Shown piece by piece: positions 18,333-26,904 of a DNA stretch of 64,000 bases. The position numbers were made by a program, and so were the translations under genes. Source of the DNA: Snuella sedimenti (GTDB lineage Bacteria > Bacteroidota > Bacteroidia > Flavobacteriales > Flavobacteriaceae); assembly GCF_016428595.1 (NCBI RefSeq), contig NZ_JAELVQ010000010.1:1-64000 (forward strand). Reading direction: 5' to 3'. Numbering within the stretch: position 1 is the first letter of the stretch; the number at the start of each line of letters is the position of its first letter. Below the pieces are notes generated by a model. The model made no database searches. It saw nothing but the letters and a program-made list of their open reading frames with translations, and was not told where the DNA came from.

Positions 18333-21320
18333 ATGAAAACAATTGCAAATGGATTACTGTTTCTTCTGCTTTTTGCGCCTGCTTGTATGCTTGGGCAAAC
18401 AACGCTTTCTGGAATAGTAACAGAACAGTCAACATCATTACCGCTTCCTGGGGTTAATGTACTTGTTAAGGGTACAACCGCTGGTACGGCTACCGATTTT
18501 GATGGTGAATATAAAATTGAAGTAAATAATGGCGACGTTTTGTTGTTTTCTTTTATTGGATATCAATCGCAGGAGATAACGTATTCTGGACAAACCGAAT
18601 TGAATGTTGTTATGCAAGAAGATGCTGCGCAATTGGATGAAGTTGTTGTAATAGGTTATGGATCTACGACAAAGAAGGATGCAACGGGTGCGGTAGAATT
18701 ATTAAAGGCTGAAGATTTAAACAAGGGTGCTATTGTGTCTGCAGATCAGATGATAAACGGTAAATCTACTGGTGTAAGGATTGTAAATAGTGGCGGTCAA
18801 CCAGATGCCAACCCTAATATCAGAATTAGGGGAGGCTCTTCATTGTCAGGTAATAATAGTCCTCTAATTGTAATAGACGGTATTCCTTTGTCTAATATTA
18901 GTCCAGCAGGTCAGGCTAACCCTTTAACTTTAGTGAATCCAAACGATATTGAGTCGTTTTCCATTCTTAAAGATGCATCGTCTACGGCTATTTATGGTTC
19001 CAGAGCTTCTAATGGTGTTATTATCATTACTACTAAATCGGGAAGTAAAGGGGCTCCAAAGTTTAATTTATCGTCTAGTGTTCAGGTGGGTACCTTGTCC
19101 GATAAAATAACGGTATTTAATGCTAGTGAATATAGCGATTTCATCAATGCCTTGTATCCGGATAGTAGTAGTTTGTTAGGGGTAAACGGAACCGTTTATA
19201 ATACCGATTGGCAAGAGGAAATTTATAGAACATCTATGAGTGTTGATAATAATTTTAGTGCGAGGGCTAATTTGTTTGGAAAAGTACCTTTTCGTGCTTC
19301 TTTTGGACATTCGGGTATTACGGGGATATTAAAAGAGTCTCAGTTAAATAGGTATACGGCATCGTTAAATATGGCGCCGGAATTTTTCGATAATCATTTA
19401 AAAGTAACCATTAATGCAAAAGGGATTGCTACAGAAAAAGATCAGCCGGATGAAGGTGCCATTGGTAGTGCTTTGGAGTTAAACCCAACACAACCAGTGT
19501 TCGATCCCAATGGAGGTAAATTTGACGGATACTATCAACTTACCGATGCTGATGGTAATGTGGGGCCAACAAATGCTTTGGCTAAATTAAAGCAACGGGA
19601 GCGAAATGAGGATGCGGACAGGCTTCTAGGTAATTTGGAATTGAATTACAAGTTTCACTGGTTGCCAGAATTACGTGCTATCGTAAATATGGGATTGGAT
19701 TATTCTGAATCGGATATCAATGAATTTTATTTGCAGAAAGCCATCGATGCTTATACTGTATTTGAAGGCTTGGAGATATTTAACAACTTTAGCCCCAATT
19801 ATGAAGAAACGCAGATAAAAAGAGACCATACCTTAGATGGTTATTTATCATACACTAAGCGATTGGAAGGTTTTGTGACTAAAGTAGATGCCCAGGCAGG
19901 ATACGCGTACCAAAACTTTTATTCTGAAGGGATTAAGCACCCAACCAATACGGATAATGGTTTTAGACAGCTTTCAGAAATTGTTAGGTATGCCAATGAA
20001 TTAAACTTACAATCGTTTTTCGGACGTTTAAATTTAGATCTTAAGGACAAGTATCTTTTTACAGCTTCTTTAAGAGCAGACGGTTCTTCTTTGTTTAGTG
20101 AAGATAATCGATGGGGTTATTTCCCTGCTTTCGCTTTTGCATGGAAACTGGATGAAGAAGGCTTTTTGTCTGATTCTAATTGGGTTAATACCTTAAAAAT
20201 GAGAATAGGCTGGGGACTTACCGGGCAACAGGATATTACTGGAACCGCTGGGTATTACCCGTATACGGCACTTTATGTTGATGGCGATCCAACGGTAAGC
20301 TATATTTTTGGTAACCAGGTTTACACAACGTATAGGGCCAATGTATATAACCCTAATCTAACATGGGAAAAAACAAAAACACTTAATGTTGGTGTAGATT
20401 TTGACCTTTTCGAAAATGTTCTTTCAGGTAATATAGATTACTATATAAGGGAGACAGAAGATCTCTTAGCTGAGGTTCCACAGCCAGAAGGCGCTCTTAA
20501 AAACCGTTTTGTTAGTAATGTAGGTAATACCGAAAGTGAAGGTGTAGAATTGGCTTTACAGCTAAAACCTATTACTACAGACGATTTTTCTTTAGAAATT
20601 AATGGAAATCTGGCCTTTAACGAAACCTATGTTACCAATCTTGAAAATATTGAACAATATTCCAGTGGCGGAGGTATAGGTCGTGGTACTGGTGTTAATA
20701 TCCTTCAAACAGCAGTAGGGCAACGTGGCCGCTCATTTTGGTTATATGAGCAGGTATACAATAGCAACGGTGCCCCTATTGCAGACGCTTTTGTAGATCA
20801 GAATGGGGATGGTGTTATATCGGATTCCGATAGAGTATTCACCCCAGTAGATCCCAAATGGACCTATGGTTTCGGAACCAGTATTTTCTATAAGAATTTA
20901 GATTTTAGTGCAAATTTTAGAGGGCAATTGGGAGGGCATATTTATGATGCGAACCTATTGAACAGAGGCTATTCCGATGTTGCCATACCTACCAACGATA
21001 CCGGTTATATTAAAAATGCCCTTAACTTATTTGATGGAACGAACTACAATGGGTTTCAGGAAAAACAATCAGACCTCCAGGCCTTGTCAGATTTCTATTT
21101 GTCCGATGCGACATTCCTTCGGTTAGATAATATTACGCTAGGCTATAAGTTAGAAAACTTTATTTCCAAGAATCTCAGTCTACGATTGTACGCATCGGTT
21201 AATAATGTTTTTGTTATTACCGACTATAAAGGTTTAGATCCTGAGAATTTTGATGGCATCGAGCAATCGCCATATGCAAGACCAAGAACCTATACGTTTG
21301 GTGTAAACTTAGATTTTTAA
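18333..21320 (+). CDS. susC: SusC-family TonB-dependent outer-membrane transporter
   Basis: A 995-aa outer-membrane beta-barrel that imports starch oligosaccharides with SusD as the lid. Order of parts: signal peptide (to about ACMLGQ), N-terminal carboxypeptidase-like domain with SGIVTEQSTSLPLPGVNV and the TDFDGEYKI repeat signature, TonB-box region DEVVVIGYGSTTKKDATGAV, plug domain (PNIRIRGGSSLSG...VIDGIP, SSTAIYGSRASNGVI) and the barrel to a C-terminal aromatic residue (FGVNLDF). It starts the rightward operon; susD follows after 11 bp. Regulation by the LacI-type protein is likely. Confidence 0.97.
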   Translation: MKTIANGLLFLLLFAPACMLGQTTLSGIVTEQSTSLPLPGVNVLVKGTTAGTATDFDGEYKIEVNNGDVLLFSFIGYQSQEITYSGQTELNVVMQEDAAQLDEVVVIGYGSTTKKDATGAVELLKAEDLNKGAIVSADQMINGKSTGVRIVNSGGQPDANPNIRIRGGSSLSGNNSPLIVIDGIPLSNISPAGQANPLTLVNPNDIESFSILKDASSTAIYGSRASNGVIIITTKSGSKGAPKFNLSSSVQVGTLSDKITVFNASEYSDFINALYPDSSSLLGVNGTVYNTDWQEEIYRTSMSVDNNFSARANLFGKVPFRASFGHSGITGILKESQLNRYTASLNMAPEFFDNHLKVTINAKGIATEKDQPDEGAIGSALELNPTQPVFDPNGGKFDGYYQLTDADGNVGPTNALAKLKQRERNEDADRLLGNLELNYKFHWLPELRAIVNMGLDYSESDINEFYLQKAIDAYTVFEGLEIFNNFSPNYEETQIKRDHTLDGYLSYTKRLEGFVTKVDAQAGYAYQNFYSEGIKHPTNTDNGFRQLSEIVRYANELNLQSFFGRLNLDLKDKYLFTASLRADGSSLFSEDNRWGYFPAFAFAWKLDEEGFLSDSNWVNTLKMRIGWGLTGQQDITGTAGYYPYTALYVDGDPTVSYIFGNQVYTTYRANVYNPNLTWEKTKTLNVGVDFDLFENVLSGNIDYYIRETEDLLAEVPQPEGALKNRFVSNVGNTESEGVELALQLKPITTDDFSLEINGNLAFNETYVTNLENIEQYSSGGGIGRGTGVNILQTAVGQRGRSFWLYEQVYNSNGAPIADAFVDQNGDGVISDSDRVFTPVDPKWTYGFGTSIFYKNLDFSANFRGQLGGHIYDANLLNRGYSDVAIPTNDTGYIKNALNLFDGTNYNGFQEKQSDLQALSDFYLSDATFLRLDNITLGYKLENFISKNLSLRLYASVNNVFVITDYKGLDPENFDGIEQSPYARPRTYTFGVNLDF

Positions 21321-21331
21321 ATAAAAATATC

Positions 21332-22891
21332 ATGATAAAGAAATTATTAATAATTGTTTTGATCGCTACAGGAATTTATTCTTGTACAGACGATTTGAAT
21401 ACCGAACCTGTTATTGAGCAGAGTTTAGAAAATTTGTTGGCCTCAGATCCTGATGCTGCCTTGGGTATTTTAGCCAGGCTTTATGGTGGTTTTGTGCTTC
21501 ACGGTACAGGAGTACCAGGGTCGGGAGATCAAGAAGCCGATATTGCAGGGGACGATCCTGGAGAAACCGTATGGTTTAGAAGTATGTGGAACATGCAGGA
21601 ACTCACTACGGATATCGTTAAAAACCGTTGGGGTGATGGTGGATTGGATCCTTTAACAACAGCTACAGGATGGGTACCCACCAATAAGTTTTTTGGTTAT
21701 ATCTATAACCGAAGCTATTTTAATATAGCCCAAGTAAATAATTTTGTTTTGGATGTACAAAAAGCAGGTATCGAGAATGCCGATCAGTTTGTGGCCGAAG
21801 CACGTTTTATAAGAGCCATTACTTATTACTATTTAATGGATATGTTTGGTGGTGTTGTAAAGGTGACCGAAGCCGATGGGGTTACAGGAGTGCTTAAGGC
21901 AAAAGAAAAACGAGCTGATATTTTTAAGTTTATTGAAGAAGAATTGTTGGCAATAGAAAGTATTATCCCTGCAAACAATGATTACGGGCGAGCCAATAGA
22001 GCAGCAGTGCACATGGCCTTGGCCAAAATTTATTTGAATGCTGAGGTGTATACAGGTTCGCCGCAATACGATAAAGCCTTAACATATAGTGAAAAAGTAA
22101 TTACGGAATCTAGTTTTTCATTAGATGCAGACTATCAGTCTATCTTTCAGGGAGATAATTATATGGCTTCCGAAATTATATTTCCGCTTATAGGCGATAG
22201 AAGTAATGTACAGTCTTTTGGTAACTCTACTTATTTAACAAATGCTAGTTTGGGTGATACTACAATGCCTATTGGTGATTTTGGGAATTCTGAAGGGTGG
22301 TTTGGTAACCGATGTACACCCGCACTTTATAGTTTGTTTGGAGATTTAAGTACTACGGCCGATAGTAGGGCTATATTTTGGACATCGGGTCATAACTATG
22401 AAATGGCCGATTATAAAGTTTGGGAAGATGGCTATCCAACAACCAAATTTCAAAATGCCTATGCTTCAGGATCTTCTGTAGAGAGTCGGTTTTCTGATAC
22501 CGATATTCCACTATTTAGACTGTCGGATGCATACCTTATGTATGCCGAAGCACATTTACAAGGAGGCGGTGGTACTATAGATAAGGCATTAGGTTATATA
22601 AATGCTTTACGAGAGCGTGCCTATGGTAATGCAAGTGGAAATATTGATAGTGGTGAGCTTACCTTGGATTTTATTATAGATGAAAGAGCAAGAGAGCTGT
22701 ATTATGAAGGACACCGAAGACAAGATTTAATACGTTTTGGCTTATTTACTGGTGGTGATTATGTTTGGCCGTGGAAGGGTAATGTTGCTGAAGGAACTTC
22801 TATTCCTTCTCATTACAATGTGTTCCCGTTTCCATTAGAAGCTTTGCAGGCGAATCCCTTGTTAGAACAAAATCCGGAATACCCTAATTAA
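21332..22891 (+). CDS. susD: SusD-family starch-binding outer-membrane lipoprotein
   Basis: A 519-aa surface lipoprotein (lipobox GIYSC, Cys about residue 18) that forms the hinged lid of SusC and binds starch oligosaccharides. The helical TPR core and the family segments are visible: ARFIRAITYYYLMDMFGGV near residues 155-172, and RLSDAYLMYAEAHLQ and LDFIIDERARELYYEGHRRQDLIRFG near the end. The C-terminal FPFPLEALQANPLLEQNPEY is a standard SusD ending. Encoded between susC and the SusE-like gene with gaps of 11 and 13 bp. Confidence 0.96.
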   Translation: MIKKLLIIVLIATGIYSCTDDLNTEPVIEQSLENLLASDPDAALGILARLYGGFVLHGTGVPGSGDQEADIAGDDPGETVWFRSMWNMQELTTDIVKNRWGDGGLDPLTTATGWVPTNKFFGYIYNRSYFNIAQVNNFVLDVQKAGIENADQFVAEARFIRAITYYYLMDMFGGVVKVTEADGVTGVLKAKEKRADIFKFIEEELLAIESIIPANNDYGRANRAAVHMALAKIYLNAEVYTGSPQYDKALTYSEKVITESSFSLDADYQSIFQGDNYMASEIIFPLIGDRSNVQSFGNSTYLTNASLGDTTMPIGDFGNSEGWFGNRCTPALYSLFGDLSTTADSRAIFWTSGHNYEMADYKVWEDGYPTTKFQNAYASGSSVESRFSDTDIPLFRLSDAYLMYAEAHLQGGGGTIDKALGYINALRERAYGNASGNIDSGELTLDFIIDERARELYYEGHRRQDLIRFGLFTGGDYVWPWKGNVAEGTSIPSHYNVFPFPLEALQANPLLEQNPEYPN

Positions 22892-22904
22892 AATGTATTT
22901 ACAG

Positions 22905-24215
22905 ATGAAAACAAATAAGATATTAAGCTATTTATTTATAGCTGTTTTAAGTATTGTATTTCACAATTGTAGTGAAAAAGAGCTTGTAATGGTAGATGAT
23001 AATGCCGAAACGACCTTACAGTTGTCTAGTGAAGATGCTTTGGTTTTAACCGAAGACATGGAAAGTGAAACGGCTTTGACGTTGTCCTGGTCCCGTCCAG
23101 ATTTTGGATTCGAAGGCGCGGTGCCATCTTACAGCTTGGTATTTACCGTAAGTGGCGCTACCGAAGTATCTCCAAAACAAGTTAATGTGGGCAACACTCT
23201 GGAAAAAGCATTTACGGTTAAAGAGCTAAACACAATTTTGAATCAAGCGGGAGCAGTTGCCGGAATAGAAAACCAGATAAGTATTAAAGTACAAGCCTTA
23301 TTGGGGGAAACTTCAGTAGCAGAGTCTAATGCAAAAACCATTACGGCAACAAGTTACTCAACTATTTTAGATTTATCCTCTACCTGGGGTCTGGTAGGTT
23401 CTGCAACACCTAATGGTTGGGACGGACCCGATGTGCCATTTTATAAAACCAGTACAGGAAATGTATTCGTTACGTATGTTACGTTAGTTGATGGAGAGAT
23501 TAAAATCAGGGAAAATAACGATTGGACTCTAAATTATGGAGACACTGGTGCCGATGGAACTCTTGAAGAAGGTGGCGATAATATAATGGTTACAGCAGGT
23601 ACTTATAAAATTACCTTTAGTCTAAATGACTTTTCTTATACCATTGAAGTGTATTCCTGGGGCTTGGTAGGCTCTGCAACAACTAATGGTTGGGATGGCC
23701 CCGATATGCCACTTACTTACGATGCAACATCCGATAAATGGCGTGCCGTGGTTACGCTTGCTAGTGGTGAAGTGAAAATAAGAAACAATAATGACTGGGC
23801 TTTAAATTATGGAGATACAGGAGCCGATGGAACTCTTGAAGAAGGCGGTGATAATATTGTTGTAGCGAGTGGCAACTATTTGGTTACTGTAGATTTTAAC
23901 AATTTAGAGTATACCATTGAATCCATTGATATTTGGGGCGTTGTGGGCAGTGCAGCACCAAATGGTTGGGATGGTCCCGACGTGCGTTTTACGCCAGATT
24001 ATGCCAATGAAGGGGTGTGGGTTCTTAATGGCGTTACACTTGCCGATGGCGAAATAAAGTTTAGGACCAATGACGATTGGGGGTTAAATTATGGTGATGA
24101 CGGCGTTGATGGTACCTTGGATCAAGATGGAGCTAATATTGCTGTAAGTGCAGGTACGTATAACATCCGCCTTGATTTTTCGGATGAGAACAACCCAACG
24201 TATACTATCAACTAA
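22905..24215 (+). CDS. SusE/SusF-like outer-membrane starch-binding lipoprotein
   Basis: About 436 aa if started at the ATG 22905 (MKTNKIL), which gives a proper lipoprotein signal (HNCSEKE); an ATG four codons earlier is less likely. After an N-terminal SusE domain with fibronectin-like fold (about residues 30-155) come three ~91-residue starch-binding modules starting near residues 161, 252 and 344. Each begins W-G-(L/V)-V-G-S-A and carries GWDGPD and a NNDWxLNYGD segment. The protein would hold starch at the cell surface. Unlike the Bacteroides sus operon, a single protein seems to serve for both SusE and SusF. The modules recur in the amylase encoded 10 bp downstream. Confidence 0.9.
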   Translation: MKTNKILSYLFIAVLSIVFHNCSEKELVMVDDNAETTLQLSSEDALVLTEDMESETALTLSWSRPDFGFEGAVPSYSLVFTVSGATEVSPKQVNVGNTLEKAFTVKELNTILNQAGAVAGIENQISIKVQALLGETSVAESNAKTITATSYSTILDLSSTWGLVGSATPNGWDGPDVPFYKTSTGNVFVTYVTLVDGEIKIRENNDWTLNYGDTGADGTLEEGGDNIMVTAGTYKITFSLNDFSYTIEVYSWGLVGSATTNGWDGPDMPLTYDATSDKWRAVVTLASGEVKIRNNNDWALNYGDTGADGTLEEGGDNIVVASGNYLVTVDFNNLEYTIESIDIWGVVGSAAPNGWDGPDVRFTPDYANEGVWVLNGVTLADGEIKFRTNDDWGLNYGDDGVDGTLDQDGANIAVSAGTYNIRLDFSDENNPTYTIN

Positions 24216-24224
24216 AACATTAAA

Positions 24225-26519
24225 ATGATGTCTAAAATATATTTAAAAATATTGAGTGTTTTTTCAATACTGCTTTTGGCTTCTTGTACAAATGATACAT
24301 TCGAGCGCATTGTTATTGAAGAGAACAGAAATGAATCGGATTATGCAACTGGTGCTGCGCAGGTAAGACCAGATGCTTTGGTGCCTGGTAGTGGTGTGCT
24401 TATGCAGGCTTTTTACTGGGACGTTACCGAAGGCGGTATTTGGTGGGACAATGTAAAATCGAAGTTGGACGGATGGGCCGAAAATGGTATTGATGCTATT
24501 TGGATACCGCCAATTTCAAAAGGGCAATCAGGCGGTTTTTCTATGGGTTATGATCCTTTTGATTATTTCGATTTTGGTGATTATGAGCAGCAAGGCTCCA
24601 AGCAAACACGATTTGGTAACAGGGCCGAATTAGAGAGTATGATAGCCAAGGCTCATGAAAACAACATTGCTGTAATTGCAGATATGGTTATAAACCACAA
24701 TAGTGGTGGCGATTTGGAATATAATGAATTTAGGCAGTTGGAATCTTATACGTCTTTTAAACCAGCTTCAGGCATGTTTAGCCGTTCGCAGTACGATTTT
24801 CACCCTAATGCACAGCATTTATATGATGAAGGTAAGTTTGGTGGTTTTCCCGATTTAGATCTTTTAAACCCTTATGTACAAGATTGGATGTGGAAATCGG
24901 AAGAGTCCGTAGCAAACTATTACTCTAATGTATTGAAAATAGATGGTTGGCGTTTTGATTTTGTAAAGGGATATGCTCCAGAATTAGTTAAGGAATGGGT
25001 AGAAACTGTTGGCGGTTATGCCATAGGAGAAAACTTTGATGGAAACTTAGCAGGTGTTGTTCAGCCCTGGGTAGAAAAATCTGGAGCTAGTGCTTTCGAT
25101 TTCCCTAACTTTTTCAATATGCGCAATGCATTCGAAAATGGTAATTTAACAAGCCTTACAGGATCTAGTTTATTTGCAAGCATGCCTAATAAAGCTGTTA
25201 CTTTTGTTGGAAATCATGATACAGAAGCGCGCGATGGTGGTAACGAATTTCCAGATAAATGGGAACCGCATGCCTATGCTTTTATTATGAGTGCTCCAGG
25301 CTATCCATCCGTATTTTATTCGCATTATGAGGATAGTGGTGATGCCCAAAAGCAAAAAATACAGCAACTTATTAAGATAAGACAAGAACTAGCAGCTGGT
25401 GATTGGATTGTTAATTATGTTGATACTGATGAGTTTATTGCAACGCGGACAGGCGATGGCGAAAAACCCGGGTTGGTAGTGTATATCAATATTAGTAATG
25501 AAGAAGTGTCTAGAGATATCCAAACACATTGGGTTGATGCTAATGTAAAGGATTATACAGAGGAGTTCTTTGTTTTTCAAAAATCGGATGCTTCAGGCAT
25601 GGTTACTGTAAAAGCACCTGCTAGTGGGTATGCCATTTGGGCTTATACCGATGAAGAACAAACTGCATTTCCAGATATGTTGTACTTACCGGGGAATTAT
25701 CAAGGTTGGGATCCTGCTTCGGCTCCATTTTTAACATCGGTGAATACGCCTAATTTGGACGGCTTGTATTCTGGACATGTACGCTTAACGGAAACAACAA
25801 ACGAATTTAAGTTTACCGATGCTCCTAATTGGGACAATGGTATATATGGTGATTCAGGAGATGGTAGTTCAGGCATAATAGCCGTTCCCGGAAATAATGT
25901 TACGTTAGCAGGGCGATTGGATTACGAAATACATGTCGATTTAATCAATAATACTTGGTCTGCTAATACATGGGCTATTATTGGAGATGCCACGCCTAAT
26001 GGATGGGATGATCCCGATACCGATATGTCCTATGATTTTGAAAGAAATGTATGGACAGTGACAACCAATTTAACAGATGGTCAGTTGAAATTTAGAGCTA
26101 ATAATGGTTGGGATGTTAACCTAGGTGATAACAGTGCAGATGGTTCTTTGGAATCTGGAGGAGAAAATATAGTTGTAACAGCAGGGAGCTATCAAATAGA
26201 TTTAGACGTGGAAAATAAAACTTATACCTTAGGGAATTGGGCTATAATAGGTGATGCCACCCCTAATGGTTGGGATGCACCGGATACCGATATGGCTTAT
26301 GATGAAGTGAATAAGGTTTGGTCCGTAACTGTTGATTTGGTTGCGGGAGAAATGAAATTTAGATTTAATGATGGTTGGGATGTTAATTTGGGTGATAATG
26401 GTGCCGATGGTACGTTGGAGTCTGGTGGAAGTAATATTACTATTTCAACAGCTGGGAATTATACTATAACATTAGATTTAATTCATTTTCCTAGAAGATA
26501 TATGCTTACACTAAATTAA
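24225..26519 (+). CDS. Surface alpha-amylase: GH13 domain with C-terminal starch-binding modules
   Basis: A 764-aa lipoprotein (LLASCTN) that would start starch breakdown outside the cell. Residues ~55-480 form a GH13 domain with WIPPISKGQSGGFSMGYDP, the conserved DMVINHNSGGD, nucleophile D in DGWRFDFVKGY, acid/base E in AIGENFDG and D in FVGNHDTEA. This pattern resembles plant/archaeal-type amylases (GH13_7-like). Residues ~485-580 form a divergent starch-binding module (LPGNYQGWDPAS), and two SusE-type modules begin near 583 and 672 (WAIIGDATPNGWD). A second ATG at 24228 is equally good as start. Last gene of the susC operon. Confidence 0.93.
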   Translation: MMSKIYLKILSVFSILLLASCTNDTFERIVIEENRNESDYATGAAQVRPDALVPGSGVLMQAFYWDVTEGGIWWDNVKSKLDGWAENGIDAIWIPPISKGQSGGFSMGYDPFDYFDFGDYEQQGSKQTRFGNRAELESMIAKAHENNIAVIADMVINHNSGGDLEYNEFRQLESYTSFKPASGMFSRSQYDFHPNAQHLYDEGKFGGFPDLDLLNPYVQDWMWKSEESVANYYSNVLKIDGWRFDFVKGYAPELVKEWVETVGGYAIGENFDGNLAGVVQPWVEKSGASAFDFPNFFNMRNAFENGNLTSLTGSSLFASMPNKAVTFVGNHDTEARDGGNEFPDKWEPHAYAFIMSAPGYPSVFYSHYEDSGDAQKQKIQQLIKIRQELAAGDWIVNYVDTDEFIATRTGDGEKPGLVVYINISNEEVSRDIQTHWVDANVKDYTEEFFVFQKSDASGMVTVKAPASGYAIWAYTDEEQTAFPDMLYLPGNYQGWDPASAPFLTSVNTPNLDGLYSGHVRLTETTNEFKFTDAPNWDNGIYGDSGDGSSGIIAVPGNNVTLAGRLDYEIHVDLINNTWSANTWAIIGDATPNGWDDPDTDMSYDFERNVWTVTTNLTDGQLKFRANNGWDVNLGDNSADGSLESGGENIVVTAGSYQIDLDVENKTYTLGNWAIIGDATPNGWDAPDTDMAYDEVNKVWSVTVDLVAGEMKFRFNDGWDVNLGDNGADGTLESGGSNITISTAGNYTITLDLIHFPRRYMLTLN

Positions 26520-26904
26520 TTTCATTGTGAGCTTTTAAGAGCGTTAACTTATGGCCATGTCATACAAAAGCACAATCAAGGTAAATGAGATATTGGATTG
26601 TTGCGCAAAGAATTCAAAAAGGCCAAGGACTGCTTTGTGTCAAGTGTATTGCTCTTAAACAAGATTCAGGTAATGGTACCTGTAAAAAAAAGAGGTCTGA
26701 AAAGCGTCATTCTGAATGAAATGAAGAATCTCTTAAAATCTAAATCATTAGTTTTTAATGTGTTAAGATTCTTCGCTTCAGCCTGTCTTGAGCCACAGCC
26801 GAAAGGCTCTGAATGGACAAAATAAATTACTTTTCAGACCTCTTATCTTTATTCTTATTAGAGACTTTATTATTAACCATTAGAATGGGTATTAAAGTCT
26901 AGGG
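26520..26904. repeat. 385-bp convergent gap with a 155-bp MITE-like element (26690-26844)
   Basis: Between the ends of the amylase gene and secA. Perfect 15-bp terminal inverted repeats AAGAGGTCTGAAAAG (26690-26704) and its complement (26830-26844) enclose two inner arms of a common Bacteroidota dispersed repeat, GAAGAATCTCTTAA and TTAAGATTCTTCGCTTC. The whole could fold as a long hairpin and would also end transcription from both sides. No clear target duplication is seen. A 75-codon frame here is judged spurious. Confidence 0.65.

Noticed and set aside
26598-26825. 75-codon rightward frame in the amylase-secA gap
   Set aside because: It lies across the inverted-repeat element, has no recognisable domain and its codons follow the repeat arms; judged non-coding.
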